Notes under the pieces: generated by a model | The model's database searches: none | What the model was told of the DNA's origin: nothing | The model's input: the letters and a program-made list of their open reading frames with translations, nothing else | Assembly: GCA_020438355.1 (NCBI GenBank) | Contig: JAGQUT010000014.1 | Coordinates: 1-52,040 of the forward strand | Direction of reading: 5' to 3' | DNA length: 52,040 bases | DNA from: Solirubrobacterales bacterium | Lineage (GTDB): Bacteria > Actinomycetota > Thermoleophilia > Solirubrobacterales > 70-9 | Part shown: positions 42,731 through 51,066 of the stretch, piece by piece | Numbering within the stretch: the first letter of the stretch is position 1 | Layout: the number at the start of each line of letters is the position of its first letter | Program-made: the position numbers and the translations under genes

Positions 42731-44131
42731 GTGGACCGGGGGTTGAGCAGAAGGGACTTCGGCAAACTGGCGATCGGCGGCATGGCGATGGCCGGACTTG
42801 CCGGGATGGGCGGACTCGCTGGCTGCTCGTCCGGCGGCAGTTCAACCTCCGATTCGAAACAGGACGTGATCGATCGTTTGCCCGATCTCGGGATTCCGAA
42901 ACCTGTCGATTACCTGCGGACAAGGTGGGCCGAGGACCCGCTTGCTCTCTGCTCCTACTCGTATCTGGCTCCCACGGTTTACGGGACGGGCATCCGCCGC
43001 ATGCTGGCCGAACCGGTCGGAAGGATGGTCTTTGCCGGTGAGGCGACGGCAAACATTCCGGCGACGGTTCACGGCGCAATTCAGGCGGGTGAAAGCGCCG
43101 CCCGGTTGGCCTCCCGCCAACTTCCTGCAGGAGCACGGGTGATCGTTGTCGGCGCGGGCGCAGCTGGGCTCTCCTGCGCCGGCGCGCTTGCGAAAGCCGG
43201 TCTCGAACCGGTCGTGATCGAGGCCTCGGACCGGATAGGAGGCCGGGTTCGGGAAGGGGACCTGGACGGTACCCCGGTCGAACTCGGTGCATCCTGGATT
43301 CACGGGGTCAACGGCAACCCCTTGACCGATCTGGCGAAGGAAGCCGGGGTGGGGTTGAAGCCCTTCTCCTACGAGTCACAATTTCCGGTTCCGGGGCAGG
43401 GGCAGATGGCGGCCGGTGGTGAGCGACGCTTCAATCGGGCGATCAATTCTTTTGCGCCTTACGCGCCGGGGGCGAAGCTCCAGACCGTTGACTCGCTGCT
43501 TCCCTGGCGATGGGGCCCCGGCCTCGAATGGGCGGTACAGATGGAAGTCCAGCAGGAATACGGGGCAGACCCGGGTCAGCTGGCCGCATTGGCGACCTGG
43601 GAGGGTCCCTGGCTGGGCGGCGGTGATGCTCTTCTGGACGGAACATATTCGGAGCTGTTCGCCGGGCTGGCCGGGGATGCCGAGATCAGGCTGGGCTCGC
43701 CGGTCGAGGTGATCGAGAGAGACTCCAGCGGCGTCACGGTGAAGTGGTCTGATGACGAGGTGAGAGGGGATGCCGTGGTTGTGACGGTTCCCATCGGGGT
43801 GCTCAAAGCGGGCACCATCGAGTTCCGACCCGCACTTCCACCGGGAACCAGAAAGGCAATCGAAGGTCTCGGGGCGGGTCTGCTCGACAAGGTCTGGCTC
43901 GCATTCGAGGAACCCTTCTGGGACGAAGAGGCGGAAGGCTTCGGCTGGATCGATCCCGCCCGGCCAGGACGATGGGGCAGCTGGGTAAACGCGGTGCCCG
44001 TCACCGGCAAGCCCTTCCTCATGACCCTGACCGGTGGCTCCGAGGCTCGCCGCCTTGAACGACAGGATGACTATCGGTTGATCAGCGGAACCATGTCCGC
44101 CCTCGCCTCGATGTTCGGCCAGACTGCTTGA
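42731..44131 (+). CDS. Tat-exported lipoprotein flavin amine oxidase, apparently circularly permuted
   Basis: A 466-residue flavoenzyme. It starts (GTG 42731, after GGGGAGA) with a twin-arginine motif SRRDF and lipobox LAGC at about residue 32. Residues 58-127 then read TRWAEDPLALCSYSYLAP and GRMVFAGEATANIPATVHGA, which in flavin monoamine oxidases is the extreme C-terminal segment. Only after it comes the normal N-terminal FAD motif VIVVGAGAAGL (residues 137-147) with EASDRIGGR. The chain then runs through GASWIHG, TVPIGVLKAG and LDKVWLAFEEPFW and ends at SALASMFGQTA, exactly where the missing segment would follow. All FAD-binding parts exist but in permuted order. It would oxidise an amine outside the membrane; substrate unknown. 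Confidence 0.85.
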   Translation: MDRGLSRRDFGKLAIGGMAMAGLAGMGGLAGCSSGGSSTSDSKQDVIDRLPDLGIPKPVDYLRTRWAEDPLALCSYSYLAPTVYGTGIRRMLAEPVGRMVFAGEATANIPATVHGAIQAGESAARLASRQLPAGARVIVVGAGAAGLSCAGALAKAGLEPVVIEASDRIGGRVREGDLDGTPVELGASWIHGVNGNPLTDLAKEAGVGLKPFSYESQFPVPGQGQMAAGGERRFNRAINSFAPYAPGAKLQTVDSLLPWRWGPGLEWAVQMEVQQEYGADPGQLAALATWEGPWLGGGDALLDGTYSELFAGLAGDAEIRLGSPVEVIERDSSGVTVKWSDDEVRGDAVVVTVPIGVLKAGTIEFRPALPPGTRKAIEGLGAGLLDKVWLAFEEPFWDEEAEGFGWIDPARPGRWGSWVNAVPVTGKPFLMTLTGGSEARRLERQDDYRLISGTMSALASMFGQTA

Positions 44132-44143
44132 AGAAAACTACGG

Positions 44144-45739
44144 TCAGGCGGGAGGACGGAGGTCGAAAGTGACCTGCCTGAAAGCCGAGATCGGCGACAC
44201 ATTGGGCGGGTTGCCTGCCGCCGTGAAGGACACGCGAATCTTCACTTTTCTCGAGGCTCCTGAGCGAGCGAGAGTCCGGCGAAGCTGGCGGTTGGCCTTC
44301 AGGACGACCTTGACGTTGCCGGATTTTCTGGTCTTCTTGCGGGTCGCACGGACCAGGTCGATCTTCTTTGCGTCATCGACGATGAGAATGCCTGCCCCCG
44401 GAACGCGGACCTTCAGACTGACCATGCCGTTGCCGAGCGAGGTCGAGCCGACGACCTTGAAGACGTTGCCCTTGGGTGGCTCGGGCTGAGTCGGCTTCCG
44501 GATTTTCGTCGGGTCTGAAGCATCGTTGTTGGTGCCGGCTGCCACCGACTCTCCACCCCCTGAAACGGTGGCGACATTGGTGACCAGCGAAGGCGGATCG
44601 TCCGCGACTGTGACGTCTACGATCACTGGCGGAAAGCTGCCACCCACCGGGAGAGAATCGGCTCTTGAGCAAGAGGCGGTCGCAAGATCGCAGTTCCAGC
44701 CCTCACCGGAGATCGCGGTCACCGTCAATCCCTCAGGGATCTGGTCGGTGACGGTGACCGTGCCGGTCGAAGCGAGACTTCCGCTGTTGCTCACCAGTAC
44801 CTCGTAAGTCCCGCTCCCGCCCGCGAGCAGATCGCCCTCATGACTCTTGGTGATTGTCAGGTCCGAACCGAAAACCGTGACCGGAATGAAGCCAGAAGCG
44901 GGCTGTGGCCAGGGACGCGAGTCGACGCTGCTGGAACCCGTGATCAGCGGCTGGCTTTCGTAGGTTCCGGGCAGAAGAAAGGTCCGTGAACAGGTGAACT
45001 TCCAGGTCTCCCCGGGGTCTAGGGCCGGTTCGCCAACCAGCGATGGCTGGTCGCCCGACTGGTAGACCAGTGGTGCGCACGCGGCGTCTGACAGCAGATC
45101 GCGAAGTCCGCCCGTGCCGCCGGGCGCAAGCGAAGGCCCTCCGACCCCGGTGTTGGACGCCGGGCTTTGATTGGTCAGCGAGTAGGTGAAGCCGACCGTC
45201 AGTGGCGGGCCTCCGGAATACCTGTCCGCCTCGATTTGAAGGCTTGTGCGGGGGCGGGTCAACTTGATCTCGAGTCCGGTGCCCTCCCCGCTGATTACGG
45301 TGTCCTGATCGCCGCCATGAACTGTCGCCTGCCATGAGATCGAGAGTGGTGCGTTGAAGATGCCTTCGTCGAGATCGACGACGTACGGGGCACCCTCGGT
45401 GAACCCTTCGACCGCAGCGCCGCCGGCAAGGTCAACGTCGCTTGCGAGAGTGCGAACCTCACCCGGAGTTCCATCCGAAGCGGGAAGCCGGACGGTAACG
45501 CTGATTTCGCTCAGGTCACAGGCGCTGGAGCCCATGTTCGAGATTCTGGCTCCGAGAACTATCGAGTCGCCCGGCCGGACGAAGGAATCGAGCTGATTCA
45601 TCGTCTCTGTGGCGAAACGGACTACCGGGTTCGATCCGGTGCATCCCACGGGGCTCTGATTCGCGTTCGAGGCAGGGGCGAAGGCCAGCGCTGGAATGAG
45701 CGCCACGGCCACTGCCAGACACCTTTTCATCTCCCTCAT
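44144..45739 (-). CDS. secreted DUF11-type repeat protein
   Basis: A 531-residue exported protein with signal peptide (LAVAVALIPALAFAPASNA). It has several beta-sandwich stretches and one clear DUF11-type domain (LTITKSHEGDLLAGGSGTYEVLVSNSGS... TVTDQIPEGLTV, about residues 300-410). The C-terminal 100 residues are a Lys/Arg-rich domain (VSLKVRVPGAGILIVDDAKKIDLV) of a kind I associate with surface proteins of Solirubrobacterales. No anchor is visible. The ATG at 45739 follows GGTAGGGG and is preferred to 45772; 45730 is also possible. It converges on the amine oxidase 12 bases away. Confidence 0.75.
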   Translation of the reverse strand: MREMKRCLAVAVALIPALAFAPASNANQSPVGCTGSNPVVRFATETMNQLDSFVRPGDSIVLGARISNMGSSACDLSEISVTVRLPASDGTPGEVRTLASDVDLAGGAAVEGFTEGAPYVVDLDEGIFNAPLSISWQATVHGGDQDTVISGEGTGLEIKLTRPRTSLQIEADRYSGGPPLTVGFTYSLTNQSPASNTGVGGPSLAPGGTGGLRDLLSDAACAPLVYQSGDQPSLVGEPALDPGETWKFTCSRTFLLPGTYESQPLITGSSSVDSRPWPQPASGFIPVTVFGSDLTITKSHEGDLLAGGSGTYEVLVSNSGSLASTGTVTVTDQIPEGLTVTAISGEGWNCDLATASCSRADSLPVGGSFPPVIVDVTVADDPPSLVTNVATVSGGGESVAAGTNNDASDPTKIRKPTQPEPPKGNVFKVVGSTSLGNGMVSLKVRVPGAGILIVDDAKKIDLVRATRKKTRKSGNVKVVLKANRQLRRTLARSGASRKVKIRVSFTAAGNPPNVSPISAFRQVTFDLRPPA

Positions 45740-45799
45740 CGAACCCCTACCTTCAGATAAAGAGTAGGCCACAGCGCCGAAGGCCGCAACCGGTCCCGC

Positions 45800-46525
45800 T
45801 CACGCCTCGTTTTCGGCGTGAACCGGCTCTCCTTCTTCGTCGATCGGGTTCTCGAACGGCTCCGGCTTCTGGTGCGAATCGGCTTCCTTCTTTGCCTTGC
45901 GGATCTCGTAGACAACCGGGACTACGGAAACGAAGACCACTCCGAGGAGGATGAACTCAATGTACTTCTCGACGAAGGAGATCTGGCCCAGGAAGTAGCC
46001 GAGCGTCGTGACACCGGCACCCCAGAGGATGCCGCCGATGATGTCGTAAGTGAGGAAGGTCCGGTAATGCATGCGGGAGGTGCCGGCCATGACCGGAACA
46101 AACGCCCGGACGATCGGAACGAACCTTGCCAGGATGATCGCCCGGGGGCCGTGCTTCTCGAAGAATGCTGCGGTCTGGTCCACGTACTCCCGCTTGAAGA
46201 ACCGGCTGTCGGGACGGTTGAAGAGGGGCGGGCCGAACTTGCGTCCGATCCAGTAGCCGGTCTGGTCACCGGCGATCGCAGCGATGGGGATCAGGATCAC
46301 GAGGACCCAGAGGTCCGGAAGGATGTTCGTGGTGGCCGAAAGCAGCCCGGCGGTGAACAGCAGCGAGTCGCCGGGCAAAAAGAAGCCAACCATCATTCCC
46401 GACTCCATGAAGACGATGATCAGGAGTCCGATCATCGAGAACTTCTCGATCAGGCTTTCGGGATCGAGCCAGCTCGGGCCGAGGGCTAGCGGGACCTGGT
46501 GTATTAGCGACAGGAAAATGTCCAT
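45800..46525 (-). CDS. DedA-family membrane protein
   Basis: A 241-residue polytopic inner-membrane protein. Typical DedA features are ESGMMVGFFLPGDSLLFTAGLL with the conserved acidic and PGD residues, GDQTGYWIGRKFG, and FARFVPIVRAFVPVMAGTSRM-like (here ILARFVPIVRAFVP) re-entrant motif with key arginines. DedA proteins take part in phospholipid (undecaprenyl phosphate or PE) flipping and membrane homeostasis. The last 35 residues are a highly charged cytoplasmic tail. It diverges from the cobalamin riboswitch; no functional link is evident. Confidence 0.93.
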   Translation of the reverse strand: MDIFLSLIHQVPLALGPSWLDPESLIEKFSMIGLLIIVFMESGMMVGFFLPGDSLLFTAGLLSATTNILPDLWVLVILIPIAAIAGDQTGYWIGRKFGPPLFNRPDSRFFKREYVDQTAAFFEKHGPRAIILARFVPIVRAFVPVMAGTSRMHYRTFLTYDIIGGILWGAGVTTLGYFLGQISFVEKYIEFILLGVVFVSVVPVVYEIRKAKKEADSHQKPEPFENPIDEEGEPVHAENEA

Positions 46526-46603
46526 GGGAGAGGGGTTCGCGGGAAAGGCGCGGAACCCGGCATCTTGACAGGTCGCGCCGCGGCAGGACGGTCTATCATC
46601 GTC

Positions 46604-46762
46604 GGTGAAGTCGGTCGCACCCCTTCAGCGGGGTCAGGGAATCCGGTCGAAATCCGGAACTGACGCGCAGCGGTAGGGACGCAATTGGAGGCACAAAGCC
46701 ACTGGACGCAAGTCTGGGAAGGTTGCCTCTTCGAAACGTCCAAGTCCGAAGACCTGCCGGCT
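46604..46762 (+). promoter_or_regulatory. cobalamin (AdoCbl-class) riboswitch
   Basis: The conserved core is readable: CAGGGAATCCGGT...ATCCGGAACTG, then CGCGCAGCGGTAGGGA, then GCCACTGGACGCAAGTCTGGGAAGG and a late GAAGACCTGCC, in the order found in cobalamin riboswitches. It lies in the leader of the DUF4430/ECF operon. Edges are approximate. B12 binding normally lowers expression of the uptake genes downstream. Confidence 0.93.
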
Positions 46763-46763
46763 T

Positions 46764-46779
46764 TGCGCCAGATGGCGCA
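46764..46779 (+). promoter_or_regulatory. hairpin between riboswitch and first gene (expression platform)
   Basis: TGCGCC at 46764-46769 pairs with GGCGCA at 46774-46779 around AGAT, followed by a run of A. It sits directly 3' of the aptamer, where the expression platform should be, but it lacks a T tract, so translational control is as likely as termination. Confidence 0.4.
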
Positions 46780-46823
46780 CCGAAAAAGCGGTCTCGCGTA
46801 AGGCCGCCGGACAAAAGGAACGC

Positions 46824-47561
46824 ATGACCAATCGATTCACCAAACCCGCCGTCGGGCTGTTGCTCGGGCTGATCACGCTGCTTGGATTCGTGAGCCTGCC
46901 CGCGACCGCTTCGGCCGGAACGCCCGTCCACCTTCGGGTGGTGACCCACGAGGGCAGGATTCTCGTCGACAGAAACATGTCCACGGGAACGGCGACCATC
47001 AAGCCCACATCAAGCTGCCCCTCTCTCGGCGGTCGAACAGGTCCAGCCCGCACCCTGGACGGGGCGACCGGGATGGGACTGCTCTACCAGGCATCACTCA
47101 GGTTCAAGGCGCTTCGGCCCCTGAAGGTTTCCGACAGCGATTTCGGCTTCGGGATCTGCGGGATTGGCGGCGTCATGGCCAAGGGCCAGGAATGGTGGTC
47201 CATTTACCTGAACAACAAGGCTGCCGCCACCGGAGCCGAGGGGCTCAAGCTGAAAAAGGGAGATTCCGTCCTCTTCTTCCTCTCCGAGACATGGGCGGAG
47301 CCCAATCCGAACCTGCTGGTCCTGAAAGGACCTGGCAAGGTGCGGAGGGGCGCGACGACAAGTGTCCGGGTCTTCGAGTACGACTCGAACGGCAAGCGCA
47401 GGCCTGCCGCCGGGGCGAAGGTGTTCGTCCAGGGAAGCGGGTCTGTCGTGACTGATTCCCAGGGATATGCGCAGGTGAAGATCAGTGGCAAGACGCGGAT
47501 CGTCGCCCGAAAGAGCGGATCGATCCCCTCGAACAGGGTGTACGTGAAGACCGGGAAGTGA
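46824..47561 (+). CDS. secreted DUF4430 (transcobalamin C-domain-like) protein
   Basis: A 245-residue exported protein (signal LLLGLITLLGFVSLPATASA). Residues about 35-160 form a DUF4430-type domain: HLRVVTHEGRILVD at the start, GMGLLYQA in the middle and the diagnostic WWSIYLNNKAAATG...LKKGDSVLFFLSE. The same fold forms the C-terminal beta domain of transcobalamin and intrinsic factor, which covers bound B12. A second Ig-like domain follows (GPGKVRRGATTSVRVFEYDSNGK). As first gene after the B12 riboswitch it is a good candidate for an extracellular cobalamin-capture protein. The ATG follows AAAAGGAACGC. Confidence 0.82.
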   Translation: MTNRFTKPAVGLLLGLITLLGFVSLPATASAGTPVHLRVVTHEGRILVDRNMSTGTATIKPTSSCPSLGGRTGPARTLDGATGMGLLYQASLRFKALRPLKVSDSDFGFGICGIGGVMAKGQEWWSIYLNNKAAATGAEGLKLKKGDSVLFFLSETWAEPNPNLLVLKGPGKVRRGATTSVRVFEYDSNGKRRPAAGAKVFVQGSGSVVTDSQGYAQVKISGKTRIVARKSGSIPSNRVYVKTGK

Positions 47562-47570
47562 CCCTCTCCT

Positions 47571-48533
47571 GTGAGTGAAGCGACCACAAGCCGGCGGTTT
47601 CGGGGCACCTGCACCCGGGCCGTCGGCATGGTCGCTCTTCTTTCCGCCGGCCTGCTCCTGAATGGTTGCGGCCTCGGTCCGGGTGAAGACACCGGCAACG
47701 CAAGCCTGTTGGTCACGCGTGACTACGGCCAGGAAGTGATCCTCGAGAAGCCGGACCTGCCGGTCAACGAGTCGAGCAACGCGATGCGCATCCTCGACGA
47801 GAGCGCTGACCTCGAAACCGCCTATGGCGGCGAATACGTGCAGGCGGTTGACGGCCTTGCCGGAGGTAACTCCGGAGGCCGTAGCTTCGATTGGTTTTTC
47901 GCCGTCAACGGGATCGTCGCGGAACGGGGATCAGCCCAGTTCCCCGTAGCTGGTGGCGATCGGGTCTGGTGGGACTACCGCGACTGGACCGACGCGATGG
48001 AAGTTGGTGCCGTGGTCGGCTCCTACCCGGCCCCTTTCACGACCGGATATGACAACCGGGACTGGGGCACTGAAGTCGAGTGCCTTGACTCCGACGAAGC
48101 ATGCGACCTGGTCGAGAAGCAACTCATGGATGACGGGGTTAGCCTCGAAAGTCGCGGGGAGAACATGGTGATCCGGGTCGGAACCATCGGACCGGTCAGC
48201 GACACCCCCGAAGGGCGCCGGATCCTCAACGGCCCGGGGTCAAGCGGAGTCTTTGCCACGTTCAGGAGCGGAGGCGGTGCCGATGCTCCGTGGCATCTGG
48301 TCGGTTTGACTGAAGAAGGAGAGACCGGGATCGACTACGGCACCGGGTCGGGCCTGGTCGCCGCCATGAGGAGCGGCGAGAAGCCGCCTGTCTGGATCAT
48401 CACCGGAGGGACCGATCGGGCCGTCAGTCTCGCCGCCTCCGCCCTCGACCCGAAGTACCTTGAACGCCGGTACGCGGCAGTGGTCAGCGGACGCGAGGTG
48501 TCTTCGCTTCCACTGGCCAGGGGGCAGCAGTGA
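47571..48533 (+). CDS. DUF4430-containing lipoprotein
   Basis: A 320-residue lipoprotein: GTG start, signal helix and lipobox LNGC near residue 34. The DUF4430-like region spans about residues 44-140 (ASLLVTRDYGQEV, SNAMRILDESADLETAYGGEYVQAV, FDWFFAVNGIVAERG, GDRVWWDYRDW). The second half (from ECLDSDEACDLVEKQL) is a mixed alpha/beta domain with VWIITGGTD that I cannot name. Anchored beside an ECF transporter and under a B12 riboswitch, it probably hands cobalamin or a precursor to the membrane complex. The stop overlaps the next GTG. Confidence 0.8.
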   Translation: MSEATTSRRFRGTCTRAVGMVALLSAGLLLNGCGLGPGEDTGNASLLVTRDYGQEVILEKPDLPVNESSNAMRILDESADLETAYGGEYVQAVDGLAGGNSGGRSFDWFFAVNGIVAERGSAQFPVAGGDRVWWDYRDWTDAMEVGAVVGSYPAPFTTGYDNRDWGTEVECLDSDEACDLVEKQLMDDGVSLESRGENMVIRVGTIGPVSDTPEGRRILNGPGSSGVFATFRSGGGADAPWHLVGLTEEGETGIDYGTGSGLVAAMRSGEKPPVWIITGGTDRAVSLAASALDPKYLERRYAAVVSGREVSSLPLARGQQ

Positions 48534-49408
48534 AAAAGCTTTCGCCGATCGCGTACGTCCCGAAGCGGGAGACGATCCAGACCGCATCGCTCGGTCCGGT
48601 TGCCCTTTATCTGGGCGCGTACCTCCTGGTCTGCTTCTTTTCGTCCGATCCTCTGGTCCTGGTCGCGGCCACGGCCGGCGCGGCGGTCGCCGGTTACGGA
48701 AGCGGTGCTGGCAGGGCGGTCAACTTCTCGCTCAAGCTCGGCGGGTTTCTCCTGATCACGATGGTCGTCGTCAACGCACTGGTCACCAGCCGCGGTGCGA
48801 CGGTTCTGGCCCGGCTTGGCGAATGGCCGATCCTCGGTCGGGTTGATGTGACTGCCGAAGCGATTGCTGCGGGCGGAGTCATCGGACTCAGGGCACTGGG
48901 GACGATGGTGGTTATCGGTGTCTGGTCGGCCTGCGTTGATCCTGACCGGATCCTCCAGGCCGTTCACGGGGTGGCCCGGCGATCGGCCCTGACCGCAACC
49001 CTGATCTCGAGGCTGGTCCCGCTCGCCGCTACGGATTACGCACGGATAGGCGAAGCCGCGAATCTGCGGGGTCCTGCGGCAACCCCGGTTGGTCGGGCGG
49101 CAATGGCCAACAGGTTGCTGGCCGGTTCGCTTGACCGCGCCGTCGACGTTGCCGCCACCCTGGAGCTGCGTGGCTACGGGATGGAAGCAAAGAAGACCGG
49201 CTTCCAGAAGATCGCCTCGCGATACGACCTTCGTTTCTGGTTCGCGGGCGGAATGCTGATGGTCGTGGCAGTAGCCGAACTGGCCCTCGGTCCGGGACGG
49301 TTCGAGACCTACCCGGGGCTCGAGTACCAGTTCGAACCCCTCGGGCCCCTGGTTGCTTTCGCATTCCTGTTGGGTGGGGTCGTTCCATGGCGGAGGCGGG
49401 CAAAGTGA
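48530..49408 (+). CDS. ECF transporter T component (EcfT/CbiQ family)
   Basis: A 292-residue membrane protein with about five to six hydrophobic helices. The EcfT hallmarks are an RALGTMVVIGVWSACVDPDRILQAVHG-like region and the two Ala-Arg-Gly type coupling motifs, seen here as EAANLRG and LELRGYG, which dock on the ATPases. It couples ATP hydrolysis to toppling of the S component. It starts at a GTG overlapping the lipoprotein stop (GTGA). Confidence 0.87.
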   Translation: MKKLSPIAYVPKRETIQTASLGPVALYLGAYLLVCFFSSDPLVLVAATAGAAVAGYGSGAGRAVNFSLKLGGFLLITMVVVNALVTSRGATVLARLGEWPILGRVDVTAEAIAAGGVIGLRALGTMVVIGVWSACVDPDRILQAVHGVARRSALTATLISRLVPLAATDYARIGEAANLRGPAATPVGRAAMANRLLAGSLDRAVDVAATLELRGYGMEAKKTGFQKIASRYDLRFWFAGGMLMVVAVAELALGPGRFETYPGLEYQFEPLGPLVAFAFLLGGVVPWRRRAK

Positions 49409-51066
49409 ACCTGGTTGCCAGTCCGCCCAGATCAGGCCATGCCCTTGAGTTCTCCGGTCTCGATTACACCTACGCGGCTTCCTCAGAACCGGCCCTTCGT
49501 GGCATCGACCTGGTGGTCGAGCCTGGAGAGTTCATCGTTCTCGCCGGCGGCTCCGGATCCGGCAAGACCTCCTTGCTCAGGGCCGGCTGCGGGTTGATTC
49601 CTCACTTCCACGGGGGCGAAATCGATGGCACCGCCCTGGTCGCTGGCCGCCCGATAACCGGGAACGGTCCCGGGCAGCTCGCCGATGTGGTCGGTTACGT
49701 CGCCCAGGATCCGGAGACCCAGATCGTCTCGACGACAGTCGCGGCCGAGCTCGACCTCCCCCTGAGGTTCCGGGGCGACCACCCGGCCGAGAGGGCCCGG
49801 GCAGTTGAGGAAGTCGCCCTGGCGCTGGGTATTCCGCACCTGCTTTCCCGGACGGTCACCACACTTTCGGGCGGTGAACTCCAGCGGGTCGCACTCGCCG
49901 TCGCCCTGGTGACCAGACCGCCGCTGATCCTCCTCGACGAGCCGACCTCCCAACTCGACCCGGTTTCCGGAGACGAGTTGATCTGGCTGCTTCGCCGTCT
50001 GAACGAGGAGTGGGGGGTGGCCGTGGTGCTGGCCGAGCACCGGCTCGAGCGTTGTCTCGCCGCCGCCGACCGGGTAGTCGCGATGGACGAAGGCCGTATC
50101 GGTTTCGACGGGACGCCCAGGGATTTCCTGGCCTGGGCGATCGAGCTCAGGCCTGAACTCGCTACTCCTTCGGCGATGATGTTCGCCGGTGCTGGTGTCG
50201 AGCCCCTGCCCGTTGGGGTGAGGGACGCGAGGCAGATTCTCCGCCACGAGTTTCCGGCGCCTCTGGATCAGGGGTGGGGGCCCGATAACGAATCCGTCCC
50301 AGCCTCACAGGATGCCCCTTCAGTGCTTGAAGCTTCCGGGCTATGGGTCGAACTTGACCCGGGCGACGGGCCTCGCGACGTGCTTCGGGGGATCGATCTC
50401 GAAGTGCGGGCTGGGGAGAAGGTCGCCCTCATGGGTCGCAACGGTGCCGGCAAGTCGACCCTGCTGCGGGCGGCAGCGGGCCTGGTCGAACCGGTCGGCG
50501 GTCGAACCATGGTCCCGGAGGGAATCGCCCTGCTCACCCAGAACCCCGGAGATTTCCTCGTCCGTGACCGGGTCGGGGACGAACTGGCCGGGCCGGAAGG
50601 TGAAGCAGCGATGAAGGCGGTGGGCCTCGAGGTGGACCCGGACCGGGATCCCCGCGACCTTTCCGGTGGAGAGCGGCAGCGACTGGCTCTGGCGATTGCC
50701 CTGGCAGGGCGGATGGAAGGCCGCGCCCTGCCCGGGCTGGTTTGCCTCGACGAGCCGACCCGGGGAATGGATCGGGGCCTCAAATGTCATCTCACCGACC
50801 TTGCGAAGCGGCTTGCGGCGCAAGGCTCGGCAGTACTCATAGCAACCCATGACGTCGAGTTTGCGGTGTCCTTCGCCGACCGGGTGATCCTGTTGGGCGA
50901 CGGTGAAGTGATCGCCGATGCGGGGATGCAGACCGTTCTGAGTGGCGGCTGGTACTTCGCCTCGGAAGCGGCGAGGGTTTTCGACCGGCCAGGGCTCGTG
51001 ACCGTCGAACAGGGTGTCGACTACCTCAACGACCTGAGAAACGGGGCTGAGGGGGAGGGTCGGTGA
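49405..51066 (+). CDS. ECF transporter double ATPase (fused EcfA-EcfA')
   Basis: About 553 residues with two full ABC ATPase domains. Domain 1 has Walker A GGSGSGKTS, Q-loop YVAQDPETQ, signature LSGGELQR and Walker B LILLDEPTSQ. Domain 2 has GRNGAGKST, LTQNPGD, LSGGERQR and LVCLDEPTRG, with H-loop THD. Fused CbiO/EcfA pairs are usual in actinobacterial ECF systems. The GTG at 49405 overlaps the EcfT stop in the same GTGA style as its neighbours; an ATG at 49387 is the alternative. It energises import by the T and S components on either side. Confidence 0.93.
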   Translation: MNLVASPPRSGHALEFSGLDYTYAASSEPALRGIDLVVEPGEFIVLAGGSGSGKTSLLRAGCGLIPHFHGGEIDGTALVAGRPITGNGPGQLADVVGYVAQDPETQIVSTTVAAELDLPLRFRGDHPAERARAVEEVALALGIPHLLSRTVTTLSGGELQRVALAVALVTRPPLILLDEPTSQLDPVSGDELIWLLRRLNEEWGVAVVLAEHRLERCLAAADRVVAMDEGRIGFDGTPRDFLAWAIELRPELATPSAMMFAGAGVEPLPVGVRDARQILRHEFPAPLDQGWGPDNESVPASQDAPSVLEASGLWVELDPGDGPRDVLRGIDLEVRAGEKVALMGRNGAGKSTLLRAAAGLVEPVGGRTMVPEGIALLTQNPGDFLVRDRVGDELAGPEGEAAMKAVGLEVDPDRDPRDLSGGERQRLALAIALAGRMEGRALPGLVCLDEPTRGMDRGLKCHLTDLAKRLAAQGSAVLIATHDVEFAVSFADRVILLGDGEVIADAGMQTVLSGGWYFASEAARVFDRPGLVTVEQGVDYLNDLRNGAEGEGR

